From positions 141,884,744 to 141,948,743 of the forward strand of contig NC_058521.1 of assembly GCF_904849725.1 (NCBI RefSeq): a stretch of DNA of 64,000 nt. Reading direction: 5' to 3'. Numbering within the stretch: position 1 is the first letter of the stretch; the number at the start of each line of letters is the position of its first letter. The notes beneath the pieces are model-generated. The model saw only the letters and a list, made by a program, of their open reading frames with translations, was not told the origin of the DNA and searched no databases. A program made the position numbers and the translations under genes. Positions 1 to 10,654 of this stretch are shown piece by piece. Origin of the DNA: Hordeum vulgare subsp. vulgare. Its lineage: Eukaryota > Streptophyta > Magnoliopsida > Poales > Poaceae.

Positions 1-172
1 TATCTTTTGAGTTAGGCAATTTAGCTCCCATGTGCTTCACTTATATCTTTTGAGCTAGACAATTTAGCTCGCATGTGATTCCCTTATATATTTTAAGCTA
101 GATAATTTTGCTCCCATGAGCTTACTTATATATTTTGAGCTAGATAATTTTGCTCTAGTGCTTCACTTAAAT
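1..172 (+). repeat. Diverged ~43-bp tandem repeats
   Basis: About four copies begin at roughly 1, 44, 87 and 128, each built around 'tatcttttgagctag' plus 'aatttagctcccatgtg'. A similar but shorter array lies in the other Sabrina copy near 50130-50240 on the opposite strand, so it belongs to the element. Confidence 0.7.
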
Positions 173-1950
173 CTTTGTAGAGCACGGCGGTGTCATATTT
201 TGTAGAAATAAAAACTCTCGATCTTCACTTATATCATTTTGAGAGCGCTCTCTCTAAGTAACTTGGTAATTGGCGTGTGTTATGAAATTAGTCCTAAATA
301 TGATAGGCATCCGAAGAGGATATAATCAAAACTTTCATATTCAAGTGCATTGATTAGTAAGAGAAGTTTGATTCCTCACAATTAGTTTTGAGATATGGAT
401 ATGGTAATAATAGAGTTATGATAGTAGGGTGTTGTGAATGTAGAAATACTTGTGTTGAGGGTAGTGATTCCCGCAGCATGCATGTATGGTGAACCGCTAT
501 GTTATAAAGTCAGAGCATAATTGATTTATAGATTGTCATCCTTTGTGTGGAGGTCGGGATCGCGCGATGGTTAACCCCTACCAACCCTTCCCCTAGGAGT
601 AAGTGTTTAGCACTTTGTTTTGATTACTAATAGACTTTCGCAATAAGTATATGAGTTCTTCATGACTAATGTGAGTCCATGGTATAGATGCACTCTCACC
701 CTTCCACCATTGCTAGCCTCTCTAGTGTCGCGCAACTTTCGCCGGTGCACAAAACCACCATATACCTTCCTCAAAACAGCCACCATACCTACCTATTATG
801 GCATTTTCGTAGCCATTCCGAGATATATTGCCATGCAACTTCCACCGTTCCATCTCATGACTTATTACATCACTTTCATATTGCCATTGCATGATCGTAA
901 GATAGCTAGCGAGATGTTTCAACTTCATACGCTAAGCTAGATCGTTGCACATCCCGGTACACTACCGGAGGCATTTCATATAGAGTCATTATTGTTCTAA
1001 GTATCGAGTTGTAAGTAAATAAAAGTGTGATGATCATCATTATTAGAGCATTTTCCCATGTGAGGAAATAATAAAAGAGGCCAGCGAAGCCCAAATAAAA
1101 AAAAGCCAAAGATGCCCACCAAAAAGGGGGGGATGAAATGAAAAAAAAAGAGGCCAAAGAGCCCAAACAAAAAAATGAGAGAAAAAAGAGAGAAGGGACG
1201 ATGCTACTATCTTTTTCCACACTTGTGCTTCAAAATAGCACCATGTTCTTCATGATATGAGTCTCTTGTTTTGTCACTTTCATATCCTAGTGGGAGTTTT
1301 CATTATATAATTTGGCTTGTATATTCCAATGATGGGCTTCCTCAAAATTGCCCTAGGTCTTCGTGAGCAAGCAAGTTGGGTGCACACCCACTAGTTTTTA
1401 TTTTTGAGCTTCTATACACTTATAGCTCTAGTGCATCCGTTGCATGGCAATCCCTACTCATTCACATTGATATCTATTAATGGGCATCTCCATAACCCAT
1501 TGATACGCCGAGTCGATGTGACCATCTCCTCCTTTTGCCTCACAACCTCCACCACACTCTATTCCACCTATAGTGCTATATCCATGGCTCATGCTCATGT
1601 ATTGCGTGAGAGTTGAAAAAGTTTGAGAAAGTAAGAGTGCGAAAACAATTACTTGGCCAATACCGGGGTTGTGCATGATTTAAATTCGTTGTGTCACGAT
1701 GATGGAGCATAGCCAGACTATATGATTTTGTTGGGATAACTTTCTTTGGCCTTTTATTTCAAAAGTTCATGATTACTTTGATAGTATGCTTGAAGTATTA
1801 TTGTTTTCATGTCAATATTAAACTATTGTTTTGAATATTATGTATCTGAACATTCATGCCACAATAAAGAAGTTACAAAGAACAAATATGTTAGGTAGCA
1901 TTCCACATCAAAAATTCGGTCTCTATAACTTCCCTACTCAAGGACGAGAA

Positions 1951-1971
1951 GGAGTTAAGCTTGGGGATGCT
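1951..1971 (+). other. Polypurine tract of the left Sabrina-like element
   Basis: The purine-rich 'ggagttaagcttggggatg' abuts the LTR start at 1972. It primes plus-strand DNA synthesis in LTR elements. The same sequence occurs on the minus strand at 39641-39660 beside the other Sabrina 3' LTR. Confidence 0.75.
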
Positions 1972-3523
1972 TGATACGTCTCCAACGTATCTATAACTTT
2001 TTATTGTTCCATGCTACTATATTATCAACTTGGGATGTTTTATATGCATTTATATGCTATTTTATATCATTTTTGGGACCAACCTATTAACCAAGTGTCC
2101 AGTGCCAGTTTCTAGTTTTTTCCGTGTTTTTTACCCTTTTCAGATAAGAATATTAAGCGGAGTCCAAATGGAATAAAACCTTCGGGATGAATTTTTCCAT
2201 AACAGAAGGGATCCAGAAGACTTGAGAACCAAGGCAGAGGGCCATGGAGGAGGCCACGATCGCCCTAGGCGCGCCCCCCTAGCACGTTCGTGGGCCCCCC
2301 ATGGCTCCTTTGCCCTACCTCTTTCGCCTATAAATTCCCTAAAATTCCCAAACCAATAGAGAGAGCCGCGAAATAACTTTTCCACCGCCGCAAGCTTCTG
2401 TTTCCGCGAGATCCCATCTGGGGACCGTTCTGGTGCCCTGTCGGAGGGGGATTCGGACACGGAGGGCTTCTTTATCAACACCATTGCCTCTCCGATGATG
2501 TGTGAGTAGTTCACCACCAACCTACGGGTCCATAGCTAGTAGCTAGATGGCTTCTTCTCTCTCTTGGATCTTCAATACAAAGTTCTCCATGATCTTCATG
2601 GAGATCTATCCGATGTAACTTTCTTTTGCGGTGTGTTTGTCGAGATTCGATGAATTGTGGATTTATGATCAGATTATCTATGAATATTATTTGAGTATCC
2701 TCTCATTTCTTATATGCATGATTTCGTATCCTTGTAATTCTCTTCCAGTTATGGGTTCCGTTTGGTCAACTTGATCTATAATTCTTGCAATGGGAGAAGT
2801 GCTTGGTTTTGGGTTCATACCATGCGGTGTCCTCACCTAGTGACAGAAGGGGTAGCCAGGCACGCATCATGTTGTTTCCATCAAGGGTAAAAAGATGGGG
2901 TTTATATCATATTGCATGAATTTATCCCTCTACATCATGTCATCTTGCTTAAGGCGTTACTCTGTTTGTTATGAACTTAATACACTAGATGCATGTTGGA
3001 TAGCGGTCGATGTGTGGAGTAATAGTAGTAGATGCGGAAAGTATCGGTCTACTTGTCTCGGACGTGATGCCTATATGTATGATCATTGCCTTAGATATCG
3101 TCATGACTTGGCGCGATTCTATCAATTGCTCGACAGTAATTCGTTCACCCACCGTAGTACTTGTTATCATGAGAGAAGCCTCTAGTGAACACTATGGCCC
3201 CCGGGTCTATTTTACACATTATATATTCAGATCTACATACAAAAATACCAAAAATACCTTGCTGCACTTTTATTTACTTATTTATATTTACCTATTATCT
3301 CTATCAGATCTCACTTTGCAAGTAATCGTAAAGGGATTGACAACCCCTTTATCGCGTTGGGTGCAAGTTTGTTTGTCTTTGCGCAGGTGCCTTGGTGCCT
3401 CATCTTGATACTCCTACTGGATTGATACCTTGGTTCTCAAACTGAGGGAAATACTTATCTCTACTTTGTTGCATCACCCTTTCCTCTTCAAGGGAAAAAC
3501 CAGCGCAAGCTCAAGAAGTAGCA
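1972..3523 (+). mobile_element. Sabrina-like 3' LTR
   Basis: The LTR starts with tgatacgtctcc and ends with agtagca, the same ends as the two minus-strand Sabrina LTRs at 38018-39640 and 53464-55089. Near 2385 it contains a one-mismatch version of the Sabrina LTR string gcaagcttccgtttccgc. A promoter-like 'cctataaatt' lies near 2327. At 1552 bp it is slightly shorter than the other copies (about 1625 bp) and clearly diverged from them, so this is another, probably older, insertion. If the target duplication follows the end it should be ttggg (3524-3528); the left copy is outside the window. Confidence 0.85.
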
Positions 3524-4462
3524 TTGGGCGAGGACTATGTGTCCTTAGCTCAAGGAGAATACGGTAGGGACTGTGCGTCCTTTGGTTTCAATACCAAGCC
3601 ACTCCAAACCAGACGTACGACTGTCACAACAGTTGGAACTGGGTCATCAATAAATGTCTTCACTATGCTACTGGTTCTATTTGTTCAAGTCTTTCAATTC
3701 CTCAATATTGTATGTTGAAGACTTTCGATGTCTTTGTTTGAAGAATTTGCTGAAGATTTTCTCTGAATTTCCTCAACCCAAATTCTTGACACCCGTTAAT
3801 CCTCACCTGCTTACTTTGTGCCTACGTACTGTGCAAACTGTTTTCGTAATCCTCATCAAGAAAACTGCTATTGTAGTCTTTGCACTTCTGATCCTTTGCT
3901 GTTTCCGCTGCAAGTTATTCATCAGTGAGGAATTTCCTCAAAAGGAATTTCCTCGGAGATGAAATTCTAAAAATCACCTATTCACACCCCCCCCTCTAGT
4001 CGATATAATGCACTTTCATCCTTTGGTTTCAATAGCAAGCCGCTCCAAACCAGACGTACGACTGTCACAGCAGTTTGAACTGGGTCATCAACAATTGTCT
4101 TCATCGTGATACGGGTTCTATTTCTTCAACTCTTTCAACTCCTCAATATTGTATGTTGAAGACTTTCATTGTCGCTGTTTGAAGAATTTGCTGAAGACTT
4201 TCTCTGAATTTCCTCAACCTCAAGTTTTTCATACCAGTTAATCTTCACCTGCTTATTCTGTGCCTGCATACTGTGCTAACCGATTCTCAGAATCTTCATC
4301 AAGTAAATTGTTGTTGTAATCGTTGCACCTCTGATCCTACGATATTTCTGCTGCATGTTATTCATTAGTGAGGAATTTCCTCAAAAGGAATTTCCTCAAC
4401 GATGAAATTCTAAAAATCGCCTATTCACCCCCCCCCCCTCTAGTCGATATAACGCACTTTCA
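3524..4462 (+). repeat. LTR tail of an unassigned retrotransposon, duplicated in tandem
   Basis: Two copies of about 440 bp, 3578-4018 and 4019-4462, run head to tail. Both begin 'tcctttggtttcaata', share 'gaggaatttcctcaaaagg', and end with a C run, 'ctctagtcgatata' and 'gcactttca'. That ending is typical of Triticeae LTR 3' ends. The second copy joins directly to broken Copia pol at 4463. The family is not identified. Bases 3524-3577 continue the same LTR upstream and were not duplicated. Confidence 0.7.
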
Positions 4463-5858
4463 AGTTCGCATGTGTCAAATGATTCAAAATCAAGAAACTC
4501 CAAAAGTCCATCAGTATGGAGTTTCTTCATGCGCTTGACACCGATATGAGCAAGACGGCAGTGCCACAAGTATGTGGGACTATCATTATCAACCTTACAT
4601 CTTTTGGTACTCACACTATGAATATGTGTAACATCACGATCGAGATTCATCAAGAATAAACTATTGACCAACGGGGCACGACCATGGAACATATCACTCA
4701 TATAAATAGAAGAACCATTATTCTGTGATTTAAATGAGTAGCCATCGCGCATTAAGCAAGATCCTGATAAAATGTTCATGCTCAAAGCTGGTACTAAATA
4801 ACAATTATTGAGGTTTAGAGGTAGCGTGCCCACAGCGATCACATTGACCTTGGAACCATGACGTGCATCGTCACCTCGTCCTTAGACAGCCTTTCTTTAT
4901 TCCGCAGTTCCTGCTATGAGTTGCAAATGTGAGCAACAACAGTGATATCAAATACCCAGGAGCTACTACGAGCGCCGGTAAGGTACACATCAATAACATG
5001 TATATCATATATACATTTGACATTAACGGCCTTCTTGTTCGCTAAGTATTTGGGACAGTTCCGCTTCCAGTGACCGGTTCCCTTGAAATAGTAGCACTCG
5101 GTCTCTGGCTTAGGTCCGTTCTTTTTCTTCTTCCCGGCAACTGGCTTACCGGGCGCGACAACAGCTTTGTCGTCTTTCTTGAAGTTCTTCTTACCCTTGC
5201 CTTTCTTGAAACTGGTGGTCTTATTGACCATCAAGACTTGATGCTCTTTCTTGATATCCACCTCTGCAGATTTCAGCATCGAGTACAACTCGGGAATGGT
5301 CTTTTCCATCCCTTGCATGTTGTAGTTCAGCACAAAACCCTTGTAGCTTGGTGGAAGAGACTGGAGGATTCTGTCAATGACGGCATCATCCGGGAGTTCG
5401 ACTCCAAGCTGAGTCAGACGACCGTGCAACCCAGACATTCTGAGTATATGCTCACTGATAGAACTGTTCTCTTCCATCTTACTGCTAAAGAACTTGTTGG
5501 AGACTTCATATCTCTCGACCCGGGCATGGCGCTGAAAAACCAGTTTCAGCTCCTGGAACATCTCATATGCTCTATGTTGCTCAAAACGCCTTTGGAGCCC
5601 CGGTTCTAAACTGTATAGCATGAGACACTTAACCAGAGAGTAGTCATCACTCCACGTTTGCCACACGTTCAGAACATCCTGGGCTGCTGCGGGAATGGGA
5701 GGGTCACCTAGCGGTTCATCAAGGACATAAGCCTTCTTGGATGCAATTAGGATGAGCTTCACGTTACGGACCCAGTCCGCATAGTTGCTGCCATCATCTT
5801 TCAGCTTAGTTTTCTCTAGGAACACGTTGAAATTGAGGTTGACAGGTGCGTTGGCTAT
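4463..5858 (-). pseudogene. Copia gag-protease-pre-integrase remnant
   Basis: The longest open stretch (5825-4914) gives a recognisable Copia Gag of about 300 residues. Several key positions are lost. The usual start codon is ATA at 5856-5858. In the nucleic-acid-binding zinc knuckle the second cysteine is phenylalanine (C244, F247, H252, C257 in that reading). In the protease the catalytic Asp-Thr-Gly reads Asp-Ile-Thr (D293). A stop and frame change follow at about 4914. A second stretch (4842-4463) holds the pre-integrase zinc region (WHCRLAHIGVKRMKKLH) and breaks off after FDTCE, where the foreign LTR begins. The product would be non-functional. The Angela copy at 42105-45917 shows the intact arrangement. 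Confidence 0.88.
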
Positions 5859-7119
5859 TGGATCTACAATATTTGTAAAGATAACTTTTAGACTAAGTTT
5901 ATGATAATCAAGTTCATCTAATCAAATTATGTAATGAACTCCCACTTAAATTGACATCCCTCTAGTCATCTAAGTGTTACATGATCCATGTCGACTAGCC
6001 CATGTCTGATCATCACGTGAGACGGACTAGTCCTCAATGGTGAGCATCTCCATGCTGATCGTATCAACTATACGACTCATGTTCGACCATTCGGTCTCCT
6101 GTATTTGAGGCCATGTCTGTACATGCTAGGCTCGTCGAGTCAACCTAAGTGTTCTGCGTGTGTAAATCTGGCTTACACTCGTTGTATGCGAACATTAGAA
6201 CCTATCACACCCGATCATCACGTGGTGCTTCGAGACAACGATCCTTCACAACGGTGCACACTTAGGGGAATACCTTTCTCAAAATTTTATGAGGGATCAT
6301 CTTATTAAGCTACCGTCATTCTAAGCAATAAGATGAAAAACATGATAAACATCACATGCAATCATATAGTGACATGATATGGCCATTATCATCTTTTCTC
6401 CTTTGATCTCCATCTTCGGGGCATCGCATGATCATCATTGTCACTGGCGTGACACCATGATCTCCATCATTGTGTATCCGTGAAGTTGTCACGCCAACTA
6501 TTACTTCTACTACTATAGCTAATTGTTAGCAATGAAGTAAAGTAATAAACACATGGCGTTGCATCTCATACAATAAATTAAGACAACTCCTATGGCTCCT
6601 ATCGGTTGTCATACTCATCGACATGCAAGTCGTGAATCCTATTACAAGAACATGATCAATCTCATACATCACACATGTAACATCACATCCTTTGGCCATA
6701 TCACATCACATAGCAAACCCTGCAAAAACAAGTTAGACATCCAATAATTGTTGTTGCAAGTTTTACGTGGCTGATTTGGGTTTCTAGCAAGAACGTCTTC
6801 TTACCTACGTGACAGCCACAACGTTGATATGCCAAAGCTATTTACCCTTCATAAGGACCCTTTTCATCGAATCCAATCCGACTAGAGTGGGAGAGACAAA
6901 CACCCGCTAGCCACCTTATGCATCGTGTGCATGTCAGGCGGTGGAACTAGTCTCACGTAAGCATACGTGTAAAGTCGGTTCAGGCCGCTTCATCCCACAA
7001 TACCGCTAGAAAAGGATAAGGCTAGTAACGGCAAGGAATTGACAAAATCAGCGCCCAGAACTTTTTTGTTCTACTCGTGCATAGAATCTACGCATAGAAA
7101 ACCTTGGCTCGCATGCCAC
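5859..7119 (-). other. 5' leader of the truncated Copia, with degenerate primer-binding site
   Basis: This is the untranslated region between the 5' LTR and gag. Long segments (for example 6040-6260, 'gaccattcggtctc' and 'gaccattcgg'-like text) recur in the leaders of the plus-strand Copia (10200-10560 region, inverted) and the Angela copy (46000-47100). At 7104-7119 the minus strand reads gtggcatgcgagccaa, a decayed match to the initiator-tRNA-Met site tggtatcagagc. No coding sequence is seen. Confidence 0.7.
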
Positions 7120-8906
7120 TGTTGGGTAACATAGTAATTTCAAAATTTCTCCTATGCCATACAAGGATCTATCTATGGAGAGACCAGCAACGAGCAAGAG
7201 GGAAGAGCATCTTCATACCTTTGAAGATCGCTAAGCGGAAGCCTTACTATGAACGCGGTTGATGGAGTCGTACTCGTAGCAATTCAGATTGCGGTGGATT
7301 CCGATCTATGTGTCGAACCACGACACCTCCGCGTTCAACACACGTGCAGCCCGGTGACGTATCCAACACCTTGAACCAGCAAGGAGTAAGGAGAGGTTGT
7401 GGGAGAGAGCTCTGGCAGCACGACGGCGTGGTGGCGGTGGAGCTACGTGGAACTCATACAGGGCTTCGCCAAGTACCGCGGAGGACGAGGAAGGAGAGAG
7501 GTAGGGCTGCACCGAGAGAGAGAGAGAGAGAGAGAGAGTTTGTGTCTCAAATCAGCCCCAATACCCCGGGTATTTATAGGAGGGATGGAGGAGGGTGCTC
7601 CACCTCTAGGGTTTCCACCCTAGGGGTGGCGGCAGCCCATCTGGGGCCAAGGGGGCGGCGGCCAGAGTGGAGAGGGGAGGGCGGCGCCCTAGGTGGGCCT
7701 TGGGCCCCCTCCCACGCCTAGGGTTTGCCCGCTCCACCTCCTTGCTGCGCCTTTGGTTGCGTGGGAGGCGCACGAGCCCACCAAGGGGCTGGTTCCCTCC
7801 CACACTTGGCCCATGTAGCCTCTCGGGGCCGGTGGCCCCTCCCGGTGGTCCCCCAGAAGACTTCCGGTGGTCCCGGTTCATTGTCGGTGATGCTCGAAAC
7901 GCTCTTGGTGTCCAAAACCCTTCATCCTATATACCATTCTTTACCTTCAGATCATTCCGGATCTCCTCGTGACGTCCGGGATCTCATCTAGGACTTCGAA
8001 CAACCTTCTATAACCACGTACACTATTTCCCTATAACCCTAGCGCCATCGAACCTTAAGTGTGTAGACCTTACGGGTTCGGGAAGCATGCAGACATGACT
8101 GAGACACCTCTCCGGCCAATAACCAACAGCGGGGTCTGGATATCCATGTTGGCTCCCACATGTTCCACGATGATCTCATCGGATGAACCACAATGTCAAG
8201 GATTCAATCAATCCCGTATGGAATTCTCTTTGTCTATCGGTATGATACTTGCCCTAGATTCGATCGTTGGTATCCCTATACCTTGTTCAATCTCGTTACC
8301 GGCAAGTCTATTTACTCATTCCGTAGCACATCATCCCGTGACTAACTCCTTAGTCACATTGAGCTCATTATGATGATGTTCTACGGAGTGTTCCCAGAGA
8401 TACCTCTCCGTCACACGGAGTGACAAATCCCGGTCTCGATTCATACCAACTCAATAGACACTTTCGGAGATACCCGTAGTGCATCTTTATAGTCACCCAG
8501 TTACATTGTGACATTTCATACACCCAAAGCACTTCTACGGTATCCGGGAGTTGCACAATCTCACGGTCTAAGGAAATGATACTTGACATTAGAAAAGCTT
8601 TAGCAGACGAACAACACAATCTAGTGTTATGATTATGATTGGGTCTTGTCCATCACATCATTCTCCTAATGATGTGATCCCGTTATCAACGACATCCAAT
8701 GTCCATGATCAGAAAACCATGATCATCTGTTGATCAACAAGCTAGCCAACTAGAGGCTTACTAGGGACATATTGTGATCTATATATTCACACATGTATTA
8801 CTGTTTCCGGTTAATACAATTATAGCATGAACAATAGAAAATTATCATGAATAAGGATATATAATAATAACCACTTTATTATTGCCTCTAGGGCATATTT
8901 CCAACA
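7120..8906 (-). mobile_element. 5' LTR of the truncated minus-strand Copia
   Basis: On the plus strand it opens tgttgggtaac and closes 'gcctctagggcatatttccaaca', which read on the minus strand is the Angela/BARE/WIS LTR start. It is 1787 bp. On the minus strand a TATA-like 'tataaata' lies near 7568-7577. A short (ga) run sits at about 7518-7540. It is diverged from the Angela LTRs farther right. Confidence 0.88.
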
Positions 8907-9386
8907 GAGAGGGCAGCAACACCTCAATCTAAGGCACAGCCACCTCTCCCTCCCTCTAGTTTGTTCCACCTCTAGTTCGGTTTAGCAGTGCACGACGAAG
9001 CCCTGCCGGATCAACTCCACCACCATCGCCGCCACGCCGTTAGGCTGTCGAATAACTCAACTACCTCTCCGCTCCCTCTTGCTGGATCAAGAAGGCGGAG
9101 ATCTTCATCGAGCTATACGTGTGTTGAATGCGGAGTTGTCGTCCGTTCGGCACTAGACCAGGACGGATCATGATGGGATCGCGGGACGGATCATGACGAG
9201 ATCGTGGGATGGATCATGATTGGATTGCAAAGACGTTAGACTAGATCAACCGCGTTATATACGCTTCCGCTTAGTGATCAATAAGGGTATGTAGATGCAC
9301 TCCCCCCTCTCGTAGATGTTAGTCTTCATAGATTGATCTTAGTGAGCGTAGGAAATTTTTTGTTTCCCATGCAACATTCTCCATTA
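8907..9386 (+). mobile_element. 5' LTR remnant of the plus-strand Copia
   Basis: It matches 15213-15692 of the 3' LTR, starting within 'gagagggcagcaacacctca' and ending 'cccatgcaacattctccatta'. The terminal CA has decayed to TA. The upstream three quarters of the LTR are absent because another element inserted here. Confidence 0.85.
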
Positions 9387-9387
9387 G

Positions 9388-9399
9388 TGGTATCAGAGC
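9388..9399 (+). other. Primer-binding site (initiator tRNA-Met)
   Basis: The string tggtatcagagc, one base after the LTR end, is the standard Copia primer-binding site complementary to the 3' end of initiator methionine tRNA. It is unmutated here although the element is otherwise badly decayed. Confidence 0.85.
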
Positions 9400-10654
9400 T
9401 AGGTCTATGCGTAGATGACATCTCGAGTAGAACACAAAGGAGTTTGTGGGCGTTGATATTCAGATTGCTACCCTCCTTAGTATTTTTCTTGATTCGGCGG
9501 TATTGTTGGCTGAAGCGGCCAAAACCAACCTTACTCGTACGCTTAGAGAGACCGGCCCATCGACTCACATGCAACTTGTTGCATGAAGATGGCTGGCGGG
9601 TGTCTATTTCTCCTACTCTAGTTGAATCGGATTTGAGAGAGGCGGTCCTTGGAGAAGGTTAAACAGCAACTTGTATATCACCATTGTGGTTTTGTGTAGG
9701 TAAGAATCATTCTTGCTAGACAGCCATAGCAGCCACGTAAAACATGCAACAACAAATTAGAGGACATCTAACTTATTTTTGCACGGTATGATGTGATACA
9801 ATATGGCGAAGTACATGATATTATATATTTGATGTATGAGATGATCATGTTGTAATAGTTAAATATCGAATTGCATGTCGATCCTACGGCAACCGGCAGG
9901 AGCCATAGGGTTGTCTTTTATTTATTTTGTCGCTCGGTGATGCTTTACTTCATCAATAGTTCGGTAGCTTTAGTAGTAACAACATAGTTGGCGCGACAAC
10001 CTTGATTGCAACAAAATGATGGAGATCATGGTGTGGCACCGGTGACAATGGAGATCATGTCGGTGCTTTGGAGATGGAGATCAAAAGCACAAGATCATGG
10101 CCATATCATGCCACTTATGATTTGCATGTGATGTTAATAATTTTATGCACCTTGTTTTGGTTAGGATGACGGTGGCATTATAAGGTGATCCATCACTAAA
10201 AATTTCAAGGTAAAATTGAGTTCTCCCCGAGTGTGCACTGTTGCGACAAATTGTTGTTTCGAGACACCACGTGATGATCAGGTGTGATAGACTCTACGTT
10301 CACATACAACGGGTGCAAGATAGTTTTGCACACGCGAAACACTCGGGTTAAACTTGACGATCCTAGCATGTACAGACATGGCCTCGGAACACAAGAGACA
10401 GAAAGGTCAAACATGAGTCATATAGTAGATATTATCAACATAGAGATGTTCACCATTGAAGCCAGCTCATCTCACGAGACTTGGGCTGGTGGATTTGGAT
10501 CATGTACCAATCGAATGACCAGAGGGATGTCAATTTGAGTGGGAGTTCTAAACTAATCTGATTAATTGAACTCATTATCATGAACATAGTCAAAATATCT
10601 TTGCAATATATGTTGTAGATGATTAGCTTGTGCTTTAGCTCCCGTGTTTTTGAT
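9400..10654 (+). other. 5' leader of the plus-strand Copia
   Basis: Untranslated leader between primer-binding site and gag, sharing segments with the leaders of the other Angela-type copies (for example 'gatgatcaggtgtgatag' near 10272). No gene is seen. Confidence 0.6.

Larger units (their letters stand above)
1..1971 (+). mobile_element. Sabrina-like Gypsy element, 3' internal non-coding region (element continues left of window)
   Basis: This stretch ends in a polypurine tract directly before an LTR, so it is the 3' part of a plus-strand LTR retrotransposon whose body lies left of the window. Its reverse complement resembles 48997-50250, the corresponding region of the minus-strand Sabrina copy. 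I see no conserved coding sequence in it; the short reading frames match no retroviral domain. A purine-rich patch with long A runs (1085-1200) matches the same patch in the other copy. Confidence 0.8.
4463..8906 (-). mobile_element. Truncated Angela/BARE-type Copia element, minus strand
   Basis: From right to left it has a 5' LTR (7120-8906), a primer-binding remnant, a leader of about 1.2 kb, then gag, protease and the pre-integrase region. At 4462/4463 it is cut off by another LTR; integrase core, reverse transcriptase, RNase H and the 3' LTR are missing. The right end is followed by gagag (8907-8911), the likely target duplication in the 5' LTR of the plus-strand Copia. The left target copy is lost. 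Confidence 0.85.

Noticed and set aside
5070..5609. 179-codon plus-strand frame
   Set aside because: It is the antisense shadow of Copia gag on the minus strand.
7667..7991. Overlapping frames inside the Copia LTR (7306-7991)
   Set aside because: They lie in the GC-rich U5/R part of a recognised LTR and are not conserved as proteins among the LTR copies here.
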